Notes under the pieces: generated by a model
Seen by the model: the letters and a program-made list of their open reading frames with translations, nothing else
Told to the model about the DNA's origin: nothing
The model's database searches: none
Shown: positions 56,382-64,000 of the stretch, in pieces
Numbering within the stretch: the first letter of the stretch is position 1
Layout of the letters: every line of letters starts with the position of its first letter
NCBI RefSeq assembly: GCF_015461805.1
Contig: NZ_JACVZE010000003.1
Coordinates: 62,001 to 126,000, forward strand
DNA from: Pseudomonas pisciculturae
GTDB lineage: Bacteria > Pseudomonadota > Gammaproteobacteria > Pseudomonadales > Pseudomonadaceae
Direction of reading: 5' to 3'
Length of the DNA: 64,000 nt
Made by a program: the position numbers and the translations under genes

Positions 56382-56450
56382 GAAGCAGTACCTCATTGGG
56401 AAATGAAGAGCTTATTCATGGCCCACTGCGGTCTGGGCCTAACTATGCAG

Positions 56451-57395
56451 TCAGTTGCTCCAACCTTCCCGCGCGTTAAAGTCGCAGGCTTGCGCCAGCC
56501 TCGCCCACAGCGCCTTGGTGTCGTCGTCAGACGCTTTGGGCATCACGGCCTTGAGTTGGATAAACAGATAACCCCGTTCCCCGCCCTTGTTCAGCAAACC
56601 ATGGCCCTTGGCGCGCATACGCTGGCCGTTCTGGCTGCCAGCCGGCACCTTGAGGTTGATCTTGCCGGTCAGCGTCGGCACGGCCACTTCTGTGCCCAGC
56701 GCCAGTTCCCACGGTGCCAAAGGCACTGTGATCACCAAATCCTGCCCTTCCACCTCGAATTTAGGGTGCGGCGCAAACTTGATGATCAGGTACAGGTCAC
56801 CATTGGCGCCACCGCCAATACCTGGCGCACCCTGCGCTTTTAGGCGGATGCGTTCACCGTCGGCCACGCCGGCGGGGATCTTCACGTTCAAGCTCTTGGT
56901 CGTGTTGCTCACATGCCGGCCCGAGGCGTCGTATTGCGGCACCTGGAAGCTGATCTGCTTGGACTCGGTAGAGAGCGTGTCCTCAAGCGAGACCGTCAGC
57001 TGCATCTCCACGTCCTGGCCCTTGCGCCCGGCTGGGCGGCGCTGGCCGCCACCGAAGGCATCGCCGCGCGAGCCGAAGATCGAGCTGAAGAAGTCCGAGA
57101 AGTCCTCACCGCCGCCACCACCGCCATAACCGCCACGGCTCTGCCAGCCCGGTGGCCCCTGGAACGGTTGGCCATGCTGGCCGTATTTGCGCAGCTCGTC
57201 GTATTCGGCGCGCTTGTCGGCACTCTTGAGTGCCTCGTAGGCTTCGGACGCGTCCTTGAACTTGGCTTCGGCGTCTTTTTCCTTGCTCACGTCGGGGTGA
57301 TATTTGCGCGCAAGCTTGCGATAGGCCGACTTGATTTCTTTATCGTCGGCCGTCGGCTCTACACCCAATATCTTGTAGTAGTCTTTGAAATCCAT
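56451..57395 (-). CDS. cbpA: Curved DNA-binding protein / DnaJ-class co-chaperone CbpA
   Basis: A 314-aa J-domain protein that partners DnaK and also binds DNA. The J domain (1-70) has [18 protein letters not shown] and the HPD motif in [13 protein letters not shown] Gly/Phe-rich linker follows ([16 protein letters not shown]), then two C-terminal substrate-binding domains ([28 protein letters not shown], [16 protein letters not shown]). There is no zinc finger, which separates CbpA from DnaJ. The start at 57395 gives the family N-terminus. It is divergent from an Hsp70-like gene. Confidence 0.94.
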   Translation of the reverse strand: MDFKDYYKILGVEPTADDKEIKSAYRKLARKYHPDVSKEKDAEAKFKDASEAYEALKSADKRAEYDELRKYGQHGQPFQGPPGWQSRGGYGGGGGGEDFSDFFSSIFGSRGDAFGGGQRRPAGRKGQDVEMQLTVSLEDTLSTESKQISFQVPQYDASGRHVSNTTKSLNVKIPAGVADGERIRLKAQGAPGIGGGANGDLYLIIKFAPHPKFEVEGQDLVITVPLAPWELALGTEVAVPTLTGKINLKVPAGSQNGQRMRAKGHGLLNKGGERGYLFIQLKAVMPKASDDDTKALWARLAQACDFNAREGWSN

Positions 57396-57633
57396 CGGCG
57401 GTTCACCATCCTTAATCGAGATCGCACAGCCTGGGGCACAACGTGCGCTGGTTTGCACCTGTTGAGTCTTGTGGCCTGGGGGTGCGTCAAAGTGTTATCG
57501 GCGCTTGCCGTATGCAGCAGATGTGGGGGCGAATCGCCAGGTTTCAAGCAAGATTTAACAGATGGTTGGCCTACGCATCCGCCCTCGACTGGCATACACT
57601 GCGCGGCCGTTTTTCAACCGGAACCTGATTGTC

Positions 57634-58902
57634 ATGGAAAACTCTTCCCCAGCCCGTGCCTGCGGCATCGACTTTGGCACGTCCAACTCCACCGTCGGCT
57701 GGATCCGCCCCGGCGAGGAGACGCTTATTGCGCTGGAGGACGACAAGATCACGTTGCCGTCGGTGGTGTTCTTCAACTTCGAGGAACGCCGCCCGGTGTA
57801 CGGCCGCCTGGCGCTGCACGAGTACCTGGAAAACTACGAAGGCCGGCTCATGCGCTCGCTCAAGAGCCTGCTGGGCTCCAAGCTGATCAAGCACGACACC
57901 AGCGTACTCGGCACGGCGATGCCCTTTACCGACCTGCTGGCGCTGTTTATCGGCCAGCTCAAGAGCCGCGCCGAAGCCAACGCTGGCCGTGAGTTCGAAG
58001 AAGTGGTGCTGGGCCGCCCGGTGTTTTTCGTCGATGACGACCCGATGGCCGACCAGGAAGCCGAAAACACCCTGGTGGACGTGGCACGCAAGATCGGCTT
58101 CAAGGACATCTCGTTCCAGTACGAGCCGATTGCGGCGGCGTTCGACTATGAGTCCACCATCGAGAAAGAAGAGCTGGTACTGATTGTCGACATCGGCGGT
58201 GGTACGTCCGACTTCTCGTTGGTGCGTCTGTCGCCGGACCGCCGTCATAACGACAACCGCCAGAGCGACATTCTCGCCACCGGCGGCGTGCACATCGGCG
58301 GTACCGACTTCGACAAACAGCTCTCGCTGAACGGCATGATGCCGCTGTTTGGCTACGGCAGCCGCATGAAGAGCGGCGCCTACATGCCCACCAGCCACCA
58401 CATGAACCTCGCCACCTGGCACACCATCAACTCGGTGTACTCGCAAAAGTCCCAGTTGGCCCTGGGCAGCATGCGCTACGACATCGAAGACACCGGCGGT
58501 ATCGATCGCCTGTTCAAGCTGATCGAAGAACGTGCCGGGCACTGGTTGGCGATGGAAGTGGAAGAAACCAAGATCCAGCTGACCCACGAAGACAGCCGCC
58601 ACGTAGCGCTGGACCGTATCGAAGCGGGCCTGAGCGTAGACCTTAGCCGGGCGCTGTTCGAGTCGTCCATCGACGCCTTGCTGGAGCGTGTGCGCGGCAG
58701 CGTGACCCAACTGCTCAACGACGCTTCGGTAAGCGTGGCGCAGGTGGACACGGTGTTCTTTACCGGCGGTTCGAGCGGGATTCCGGCGCTGCGTCACAGC
58801 ATCTCGGCGATGCTGCCGAACGCGCGGCATGTGGAAGGCAATATCTTTGGCAGTATCGGCAGTGGTTTGGCGATTGAGGCCAGTAAGCGGTACGGCTACT
58901 AA
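57634..58902 (+). CDS. Hsp70-like protein (YegD type)
   Basis: A 422-aa protein with only the actin-like ATPase part of Hsp70. Motifs are ACGIDFGTSNSTVGW (phosphate 1), EPIAAAFDYE, LVLIVDIGGGTSDFSLVRL (phosphate 2) and VFFTGGSSGIPALRHSI (adenosine motif). The substrate-binding domain of DnaK is missing, as in E. coli YegD. Its place head-to-head with cbpA suggests a chaperone pair, although no client is known. The start ATG lies at 57634. Confidence 0.92.
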   Translation: MENSSPARACGIDFGTSNSTVGWIRPGEETLIALEDDKITLPSVVFFNFEERRPVYGRLALHEYLENYEGRLMRSLKSLLGSKLIKHDTSVLGTAMPFTDLLALFIGQLKSRAEANAGREFEEVVLGRPVFFVDDDPMADQEAENTLVDVARKIGFKDISFQYEPIAAAFDYESTIEKEELVLIVDIGGGTSDFSLVRLSPDRRHNDNRQSDILATGGVHIGGTDFDKQLSLNGMMPLFGYGSRMKSGAYMPTSHHMNLATWHTINSVYSQKSQLALGSMRYDIEDTGGIDRLFKLIEERAGHWLAMEVEETKIQLTHEDSRHVALDRIEAGLSVDLSRALFESSIDALLERVRGSVTQLLNDASVSVAQVDTVFFTGGSSGIPALRHSISAMLPNARHVEGNIFGSIGSGLAIEASKRYGY

Positions 58903-58929
58903 GTTTTAGTTCAGAGATCGCAGCGACCC

Positions 58930-59004
58930 CATCGGGGGCAAGCCCCCTCCCACACTGACAGTGTTCACAAATCTAAATGTGGGAGGGGGCTTGCCCCCGA
59001 TGAG
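58930..59004. repeat. REP pair in tail-to-tail order between two convergent genes
   Basis: ATCGGGGGCAAGC... comes first and GTGGGAGGGGGCTTGCCCCC second, an outward order like that between ureB and ureC. It lies between the Hsp70-like gene and the AI-2E-family gene, both ending here, and may serve as a two-way terminator. Confidence 0.9.
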
Positions 59005-59026
59005 GCCAGGCCAGCCAACACAAGGC

Positions 59027-60040
59027 TTAAACCATCCCCCCAAGCTTCAGCTCACTCTTGAGATAGGCATAATAAATCGGCCCCGCCACCACCCCCGGCA
59101 ACCCGAATGCTGCCTCAAACACCAACATCGCCAACAACAACTCCCACGACTTGGCACTGATCTGCCCACCCACAATGCGCGCGTTGAGGAAGTACTCAAC
59201 CTTGTGGATCACGATCAAATACCCCAACGCCGCCACCGCCACCCAGATCGACAACGACAGCGCGACGATGGTGATCAGCGTGTTGGACATCAGGTTGCCG
59301 ATCACCGGCAGCAGGCCCAGCAGGAAGGTCAGTACGATCAGGGTTTTGGTCAGCGGCAGGTGAATCCCGCACAGCGGCAGCACCACGGCGAGGAACACGG
59401 CAGTGAAGGCGGTGTTGAGCGCAGCGATCTTGATTTGAGCGAAAACGATATTGCGAAAGGCCTGGACCAGCAGGTGCAGTCGGTCGAACAGCGCGGCGGC
59501 CAGGGGTTTGCGTTTGGTCAGGTCGGGCACGCGCTGCAAAGCGATGATGGCGCCGAGCACCATGCCGATCAGCAAGGTGACGAACATATGGGCAGCATCT
59601 TTGCCCACCAGTTGCAGTTCGCTCAGGTGTTTGCTCATCCAGTCGCCAATCGCTACCCGAAACTCGGCAGCACTGGCCGGCAGGTAGGCGTCGATAAACG
59701 GCGGCAGTTGCCCGCGCGCGCGATCGACCACGCCCATGAATTTGTCGAGGGAGGCCCCGGGATTTTCCGCTTCGTGGAGCAAAAAGCTGATAGCGCCAGC
59801 AAAGATCAGCGTGAGCACGCTGACAATCAGGGTACCCAGCAACGCCACCGCCAGCCAACGCGCGCGTCGACCTTCGATCAGCCGTTGCAGTTGAGGGGTG
59901 AGCATGTTGACCAGTTCATAGACCAGCAGACCCGCCAGCAGGCTGGGCAGCAACTTGAGCGGCAGTACCAGCAGCAATCCGCCGAAAATGATGATGTAGC
60001 TGGCCAGCAACAACACGTGACGCTGAGAAAACGTTGGCAT
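59027..60040 (-). CDS. AI-2E family transporter (UPF0118)
   Basis: A 337-aa membrane protein with about seven to eight helices. Family signatures include LLLVLPLKLLPSLLAGLLVYELVN-type N-terminal hairpin (key residues P, G), a soluble middle region, and the C-terminal LPLCGIHLPLTKTLIVLTFL and VEYFLNARIVGGQISAKSWE segments. Members export or exchange small molecules (AI-2, Na+/H+), and the substrate cannot be read from sequence. The start at 60040 fits family length. Confidence 0.9.
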   Translation of the reverse strand: MPTFSQRHVLLLASYIIIFGGLLLVLPLKLLPSLLAGLLVYELVNMLTPQLQRLIEGRRARWLAVALLGTLIVSVLTLIFAGAISFLLHEAENPGASLDKFMGVVDRARGQLPPFIDAYLPASAAEFRVAIGDWMSKHLSELQLVGKDAAHMFVTLLIGMVLGAIIALQRVPDLTKRKPLAAALFDRLHLLVQAFRNIVFAQIKIAALNTAFTAVFLAVVLPLCGIHLPLTKTLIVLTFLLGLLPVIGNLMSNTLITIVALSLSIWVAVAALGYLIVIHKVEYFLNARIVGGQISAKSWELLLAMLVFEAAFGLPGVVAGPIYYAYLKSELKLGGMV

Positions 60041-60129
60041 ACAGCCTCAAAACGAACGGCGTTAAAGGATGGGCAGTCTGCCAGCCTTGAGGGAATCAAG
60101 CGAGTGGATAGGTTGTGAATGCGATCAAG

Positions 60130-60188
60130 TATGGGAGCTGGCTTGTCGTATCGCAGCGGTGCGGCGATCCGACAAGCCAGCTCCCACA
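60130..60188. repeat. Short REP doublet (GTGGGAGCTGGCTTG type)
   Basis: ATGGGAGCTGGCTTGTCG and its partner CGACAAGCCAGCTCCCACAT-like arm pair with a one-base deletion on the left (ATGGG for ATGTGGG). The loop region is only about 20 bases. It lies between psiF and the AI-2E-family gene. Confidence 0.85.
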
Positions 60189-60215
60189 TTGGCGCCAGTA
60201 CCTGTGAAATCGTGA

Positions 60216-60515
60216 TCAGCCTTTGAGGCACGTGCTCATAAAGGTCTTGCGCGCATCGCCCGTCAACGCCTTGGTCTTCGCCGAGGCATTGCAGTCTTTC
60301 ATCTTCTGCTGCTGCGGTGTCAGGGTCTTGGCGTCATTGGCTGCCGGCGCCGACAGGCAGGTTTTCATAAACGCCTTACGGTCATCGCCCTTGAGCGTCT
60401 TGGTGGTGGCTTCGGCGTTGCAGGTGGTCATTTTGTTTTGCTGGGCGGTAGCGGCAAAGCCTTGGGAACACAGCAGCAGGCCCATCATCAACAGAGGAAT
60501 TCGCAGCATCTTCAT
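60216..60515 (-). CDS. psiF: Phosphate starvation-inducible protein PsiF
   Basis: A 99-aa secreted protein with a signal peptide ending at GFAATA (about residue 22). It is made of two PsiF repeats, CNAEATTKTLKGDDRKAFMK-TC and CNASAKTKALTGDARKTFMS-TC, each with two cysteines. The family is induced by low phosphate in E. coli; its activity is unknown. The start follows GGGAGAAAACTCC. No Pho box could be assigned with confidence. Confidence 0.92.
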   Translation of the reverse strand: MKMLRIPLLMMGLLLCSQGFAATAQQNKMTTCNAEATTKTLKGDDRKAFMKTCLSAPAANDAKTLTPQQQKMKDCNASAKTKALTGDARKTFMSTCLKG

Positions 60516-60585
60516 GGAGTTTTCTCCCGGTTACCGTGCCGGAAGGCACGGCCTACCCGCAGTGTAGTCAAAGCCTGTTACATCT

Positions 60586-61374
60586 TCACCGTGCACGGAT
60601 ACTCGACCGGCGGTACTGCTCCGGCGTGCAACCGGCGTGGCGCTGAAACATTGCGATAAAGGCCGATGCGCTGCTGTAGCCCAAGTCGAACGCCACGTGT
60701 TGCACGCTGTGTTCGCTGTCGAGGGCTTCGATGGCAGCCAGGTAGCGCAGGCGCTGGCGCCATTCGCCGAAGCTCATGCCCAACTCCCGCACAAACTGGC
60801 GCGCCAGGGTGCGTTCGCTCACGTGCACTTGGTCGGCCCAGTGGGCCAACGGGCGGTTGTCGGCGGGGTCGGCCTGCAGGCTTTCCAGTACGCCGAGTAA
60901 ACCGGGGTGGCGGGCGTAAGGCAGGAAGCAATCGTGGATCGGCGCTTGCTTGAGTTGGTCCACCAGCACCTGGGCCAGGCGAATGTCGGCTTCGGTCTGC
61001 GGGATATTCACGTCACGCTTGGCAAAATCGCTGAGGATCGCCTTGAGGATGTCGCTGATAGCCAGGGTGCAGGGCTTCTGCGGCAATTGCTCACAGAGTT
61101 CCGGGGCCAGGCCCACCGAGTGGTACACAATCGCCTCGGCATTGTAAGAACTATGCTCGGTATGCGGAGGCACCCACACCGCATATTGCGGCGGCGACAT
61201 AAAGCGGTTGCCCGCCACTTCCATGCGCATCACACCGCTGGCCGAATAATCCAGCGAACCCCAGAAGTGCTGGTGGGGGGTGCATTCGGTATCGGGCGCA
61301 AAATCGGAGTAACGGAAATACACCGGGCTGGGCAGGCTGCGGAAATCCGCGAGGCGTACGGTATGTCTGGCCAT
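60586..61374 (-). CDS. AraC family transcriptional regulator
   Basis: A 262-aa regulator with an N-terminal cupin-like sensor domain (TPHQHFWGSLDYSASGVMRM, then VWVPPHTEHSSYN) and a C-terminal double helix-turn-helix (HWADQVHVSERTLARQFVRE; VQHVAFDLGYSSASAFIAMFQRHAG-type with key GYSSASAF). It is divergent from an EamA exporter, and direct repeats fit its binding sites. The ATG at 61374 is chosen over one five codons upstream because the family starts there. Confidence 0.92.
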   Translation of the reverse strand: MARHTVRLADFRSLPSPVYFRYSDFAPDTECTPHQHFWGSLDYSASGVMRMEVAGNRFMSPPQYAVWVPPHTEHSSYNAEAIVYHSVGLAPELCEQLPQKPCTLAISDILKAILSDFAKRDVNIPQTEADIRLAQVLVDQLKQAPIHDCFLPYARHPGLLGVLESLQADPADNRPLAHWADQVHVSERTLARQFVRELGMSFGEWRQRLRYLAAIEALDSEHSVQHVAFDLGYSSASAFIAMFQRHAGCTPEQYRRSSIRAR

Positions 61375-61375
61375 A

Positions 61376-61433
61376 TTGTCTGGATACACAGCTCACTTGT
61401 CTGGATCGCAGTATAGGCTTCGAACCAGACAAT
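61376..61433. promoter_or_regulatory. Three TTGTCTGG elements between the AraC gene and the exporter gene
   Basis: TTGTCTGGAT occurs at 61376-61385 and 61397-61406, exactly 21 bases apart on the same face of the helix, and an inverted copy (AACCAGACAAT) lies at 61423-61433. Direct repeats two turns apart are typical AraC-family operators. The first copy abuts the regulator start codon, which suggests autoregulation. Confidence 0.6.
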
Positions 61434-61471
61434 GGATAATTCGGCTTCATCAACACATCTGGTTTCTTTCG

Positions 61472-62347
61472 ATGCAATACGCTTACCCCCTGCTGGCCAT
61501 TTTCATCTGGGCCGGCAACACCGTCGTCAACAAGCTCGCCGTAGGGGCGATCTTCCCCGCAGAGATCGGTTTTTACCGCTGGTTGCTGGCGGCGCTGTTG
61601 TTTACGCCCTTCATGATCAAACCGGTGAGTGCCAACTGGGCGCTGATCCGCCCGAACCTGGGCAAGATCGTCATCCTCGGCGTGCTGGGCATGGCGGTGT
61701 ACCAAAGCCTGGCGTACTACGCCGCCTCGCTGACCACAGCGACCAACATGGGCATCATCCTGTCGCTCATGCCGTTGATGGCGCTGACAGCGGCGATCAT
61801 CAGCCTGGGTCAGCGTCTCACTTACGGCGCACTGACGGGTGCAGTGCTGTCGTTCGCGGGCGTGGTGGTGGTGGTGTCGTCGGGCAGCCTCGGCTCCTTG
61901 TTGAAACATGGGGTCAACCTGGGCGACGGCATGATGCTGGTGGCCACCTTGGCCTACGCGGTCTACAGCACCTTGCTGAAAAAATGGCAGCTGCGCCTGC
62001 CGCCGCTGGTGTTGCTGTATTTGCAGGTGCTGGTGGCGGTGGTGGTGCTGTTTCCGCTGTATCTGCTTTCAACGAAAGCGGGACTCGGCTGGGCGAATAT
62101 CCCGTTGGTGCTGTATGCGTGCTTGCTGGCATCCATGCTGGCGCCGTTGGCGTGGATGCATTCGGTGAAGACCCTGGGCCCGAGCCGGACGACGCTGTTT
62201 TTCAATTTGCTGCCGTTGATTACGGCGTTGATTGCGGCGGTGGTGTTGAAGGAAGAGCTGGCGTTGTATCACCTGGTGGGTGGTTTGTTGACGCTGGGTG
62301 GGGTGATTTTGTCGGAGCGCTGGACTACACCGGTGCGCGCTGGCTGA
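61472..62347 (+). CDS. EamA/DMT family exporter
   Basis: A 291-aa protein with ten membrane helices in two EamA repeats. Visible signatures are LLAIFIWAGNTVVNKLAVGAI-type first helix (key W, G, N), LTTATNMGIILSLMPLMALT, and GPSRTTLFFNLLPLITALIA in the second repeat. Members export amino acids, metabolites or drugs. The substrate is presumably the ligand sensed by the divergent AraC regulator. The ATG at 61472 gives the standard N-terminus. Confidence 0.92.
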   Translation: MQYAYPLLAIFIWAGNTVVNKLAVGAIFPAEIGFYRWLLAALLFTPFMIKPVSANWALIRPNLGKIVILGVLGMAVYQSLAYYAASLTTATNMGIILSLMPLMALTAAIISLGQRLTYGALTGAVLSFAGVVVVVSSGSLGSLLKHGVNLGDGMMLVATLAYAVYSTLLKKWQLRLPPLVLLYLQVLVAVVVLFPLYLLSTKAGLGWANIPLVLYACLLASMLAPLAWMHSVKTLGPSRTTLFFNLLPLITALIAAVVLKEELALYHLVGGLLTLGGVILSERWTTPVRAG

Positions 62348-62357
62348 ACGCGGTGAA

Positions 62358-62453
62358 AAATGTGGGAGCGGGCTTGCTCGCGAATGCGGTGGATCAGCCA
62401 ACATATGCATCGACTGACACTCCGCTTTCGCGAGCAAGCCCGCTCCCACATTT
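62358..62453. repeat. REP doublet (GTGGGAGCGGGCTTGCTCGCG type)
   Basis: AAATGTGGGAGCGGGCTTGC and its reverse complement face each other. The core has C where the main type has G, forming a third REP class in this window. It lies between the convergent exporter and hydrolase genes. Confidence 0.92.
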
Positions 62454-62463
62454 AGACCGAGTA

Positions 62464-63354
62464 TTACACCCCAGCCGCCTTCAGCCTCTGGGCGTGCTCG
62501 ACAAACAGGCGAATCGGCTCCGCGCCTTTACCCACCAGCCCCATCGACTGGTTGACGATATCAAAATGGTCCAACGGGTAGTCATCACCGATCACCTTGC
62601 CCAGATGTGAGCTGTAGCGCCCGACCATGCCATCGCACTGGCCCTTTTCCCGCACAAAGCTGCGGGCGAACAGGCGACAGCTGCGGTTCGTCCCGTCGAA
62701 CAGATTGCGCCCGCGGTCGGTGATACCCGGCTGCAAAGTGCCAGACCACGAGTAATAGCGCACGCCATTGACCTCTTCAGCCCCCTGCCCGCCCCAGGTT
62801 TGCGGCAATCCCTGTGGAAATTGGCGGTTGAACAGCGCCACCCCCTCGCGGGTCAGGGAATGGTGGGACGCCTGCAAATCCGCCTTGAAACGCGGCCCGC
62901 GGTAGCCGGTTTCAAGCACGCCCATTACCCACGCGGTCAGGTGAAACAGCGCGCTCATCAGCCGCCCCTTCACCCCGTCGATGGGGTAGTGGGTGTGGAT
63001 GTGGTCTGCCAGTTCCGAACCATGATTGGGCCCGGCCACCGACGTCACCGACGCCACCCACTCAGGTCGCTTGGCCGCCGCATACCGCGCCGTGAGCGAG
63101 CCTTGGCTATGGCCGATCAGGTTGACCTTGTCGGCGCCGGTCTCGCGGCGGATCTGCTCGATCTGCACCAGCAATTGCTCACCGCGCACCTCGCTGGAAT
63201 CCAGCGGCGCCACCTGCACGGGAAACACCTGCACGCCGCCCGCCCGTAGCGCCGGGACGATGCCGTACCAGTAGGGGAACAACCCCAGGCGCACAAACCC
63301 GAGCATGCCGGGCACCAGCACCAGAGGGTAACGCGTGGCGAATGACTGCGGCAT
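62464..63354 (-). CDS. Triacylglycerol lipase-like alpha/beta hydrolase
   Basis: A 296-aa hydrolase of the lactonising-lipase (family I) type. It starts YPLVLVPGMLGF with the oxyanion-hole region, has the nucleophile elbow IGHSQGS (serine near residue 88), VTSVAGPNHGSELAD, a catalytic Asp region VREKGQCDGMVGRYSSHLGK, and a histidine in YPLDHFDIVNQ. Secreted family members carry a signal peptide, but none is visible with the start at 63354 (AGGA ten bases upstream), so it may act inside the cell. No lipase foldase gene is next to it. Confidence 0.88.
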   Translation of the reverse strand: MPQSFATRYPLVLVPGMLGFVRLGLFPYWYGIVPALRAGGVQVFPVQVAPLDSSEVRGEQLLVQIEQIRRETGADKVNLIGHSQGSLTARYAAAKRPEWVASVTSVAGPNHGSELADHIHTHYPIDGVKGRLMSALFHLTAWVMGVLETGYRGPRFKADLQASHHSLTREGVALFNRQFPQGLPQTWGGQGAEEVNGVRYYSWSGTLQPGITDRGRNLFDGTNRSCRLFARSFVREKGQCDGMVGRYSSHLGKVIGDDYPLDHFDIVNQSMGLVGKGAEPIRLFVEHAQRLKAAGV

Positions 63355-63521
63355 GGGCCGAACGTCCTTGATCAGGAAGGGTTGCCAAAGGCTAGCCGAG
63401 TCTCGCGACGAGGGTGTGACACACATCCGATTAAACTTTTTGCGTGACGCGGCACTCACAACTTTGAGCGATCACGCCGCCAGAGCGTGGCGCAAAACCG
63501 GATTAGTACCAGGAGATTGAG

Positions 63522-64000
63522 ATGACTGAAGCACACCTGACTGACGTTGCCACCCTGCGCAGCCGCGCCCGCAAAAACGTCGAAAATGGCGCCGTGACCG
63601 AAGGTTATGACGCCGACCGCGAAGAAATCATCCGCTTGCTCAACGAGTCACTGGCCACTGAGTTGGTCTGCGTGTTGCGCTACAAGCGCCACTACTTCAT
63701 GGCCAGCGGTATCAAAGCCTCTGTCGCCGCCGACGAATTCCTCGAACACGCCACCCAGGAAGCCCAGCACGCCGACAAACTGGCCGAGCGTATCGTGCAG
63801 TTGGGCGGTGAGCCGGAGTTCAACCCGGACCTGCTGTCGAAGAACTCGCACGCTCAATACGTGGCGGGCAAAGACTTGAAAGAAATGGTTTACGAAGACC
63901 TGGTGGCCGAACGGATTGCGGTAGATAGCTACCGCGAAATCATCCAGTACATCGGTGACAAAGACCCGACTACCCGCCGCCTGTTCGAAGAAATCCTGGC
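63522..64000 (+). CDS. Ferritin-like (bacterioferritin family) protein, N-terminal part
   Basis: The frame runs open to the window end, showing about 159 residues. It is a four-helix ferritin-like protein with diiron-type residues: ATELVCVLRYKRHYF in helix A, EFLEHATQEAQHADKLAERI (Glu-x2-His) in helix B, and LVAERIAVDSYREIIQYIGD with DPTTRRLFEEIL in helices C and D. The last helix with its second ExxH motif lies outside. The ATG at 63522 follows AGGAGATTGAG. Likely iron storage or oxidative-stress protection. Confidence 0.88.
   Translation, partial: MTEAHLTDVATLRSRARKNVENGAVTEGYDADREEIIRLLNESLATELVCVLRYKRHYFMASGIKASVAADEFLEHATQEAQHADKLAERIVQLGGEPEFNPDLLSKNSHAQYVAGKDLKEMVYEDLVAERIAVDSYREIIQYIGDKDPTTRRLFEEIL

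Overview
The window is a stretch of a Pseudomonas chromosome, almost certainly from the P. fluorescens complex. Three things point there: the dusB-fis-purH-purD-retS and urt/ure gene orders known from Pseudomonas, the high GC with Pseudomonas-type codon use, and eleven scattered REP doublets of the GTGGGAG(G/C)GGGCTTGC type. I see no rRNA, tRNA, CRISPR array, insertion sequence or prophage.

Layout. 0-8 kb: housekeeping genes (end of a DUF3426 protein, dusB-fis, purH, purD) and the hybrid sensor kinase retS, a master switch of the Gac/Rsm pathway. 8-16 kb: a MarC-like membrane protein, an orphan protein, and a cobalamin block split into two divergent operons (cobG-cobH-cobI-cbiG/cobJ on the minus strand, cobL-cobK on the plus strand). 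16-17.4 kb: a small DUF3077 protein and a HigB/HigA-like toxin-antitoxin pair. 17.4-22.4 kb: a copper locus (two DUF2946 proteins around a PCuAC chaperone, an OprC-type receptor, a PepSY membrane protein). 22.4-27.5 kb: a TonB-dependent receptor with a complete FecBCD-type ABC importer, preceded by a Zur-like palindrome and a perfect 12-bp hairpin. 27.6-33.3 kb: the urea importer urtABCDE behind a sigma-54 promoter. 39.4-44.1 kb: the urease operon ureD-ureA-GNAT-GNAT-ureB-ureC, also behind a sigma-54 promoter. 56.4-64 kb: cbpA and a divergent Hsp70-like gene, an AI-2E-family transporter, psiF, an AraC regulator divergent from an EamA exporter, a lipase-like hydrolase and the start of a ferritin-like gene.

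The unusual part is three giant minus-strand genes placed around the nitrogen genes. One (33317-39211, 1964 aa) lies between urtE and ureD and is built from nine tandem units of about 215 aa related to DUF4329/JAB-like domains. Only the first unit keeps a full metalloprotease-like E / HxHP / SxxD set. The other two (44114-51127, 2337 aa; 51198-56381, 1727 aa) follow ureC and look like host-directed toxins: an N-terminal dermonecrotic-toxin-like region with a hydrophobic segment, leucine-rich repeats, and an IpaH/SspH-type NEL E3 ubiquitin ligase domain with a CxD motif. The 2337-aa protein continues into a C-terminal SET-like lysine methyltransferase domain, so it would join two eukaryote-directed modification activities in one chain. 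Its ribosome binding site is overlapped by an exact CANGGAYG motif, the classic RsmA/CsrA target, which suggests control by the Gac/Rsm pathway that retS feeds.

The functions of the giant proteins and all regulatory assignments are inferred from sequence patterns alone.
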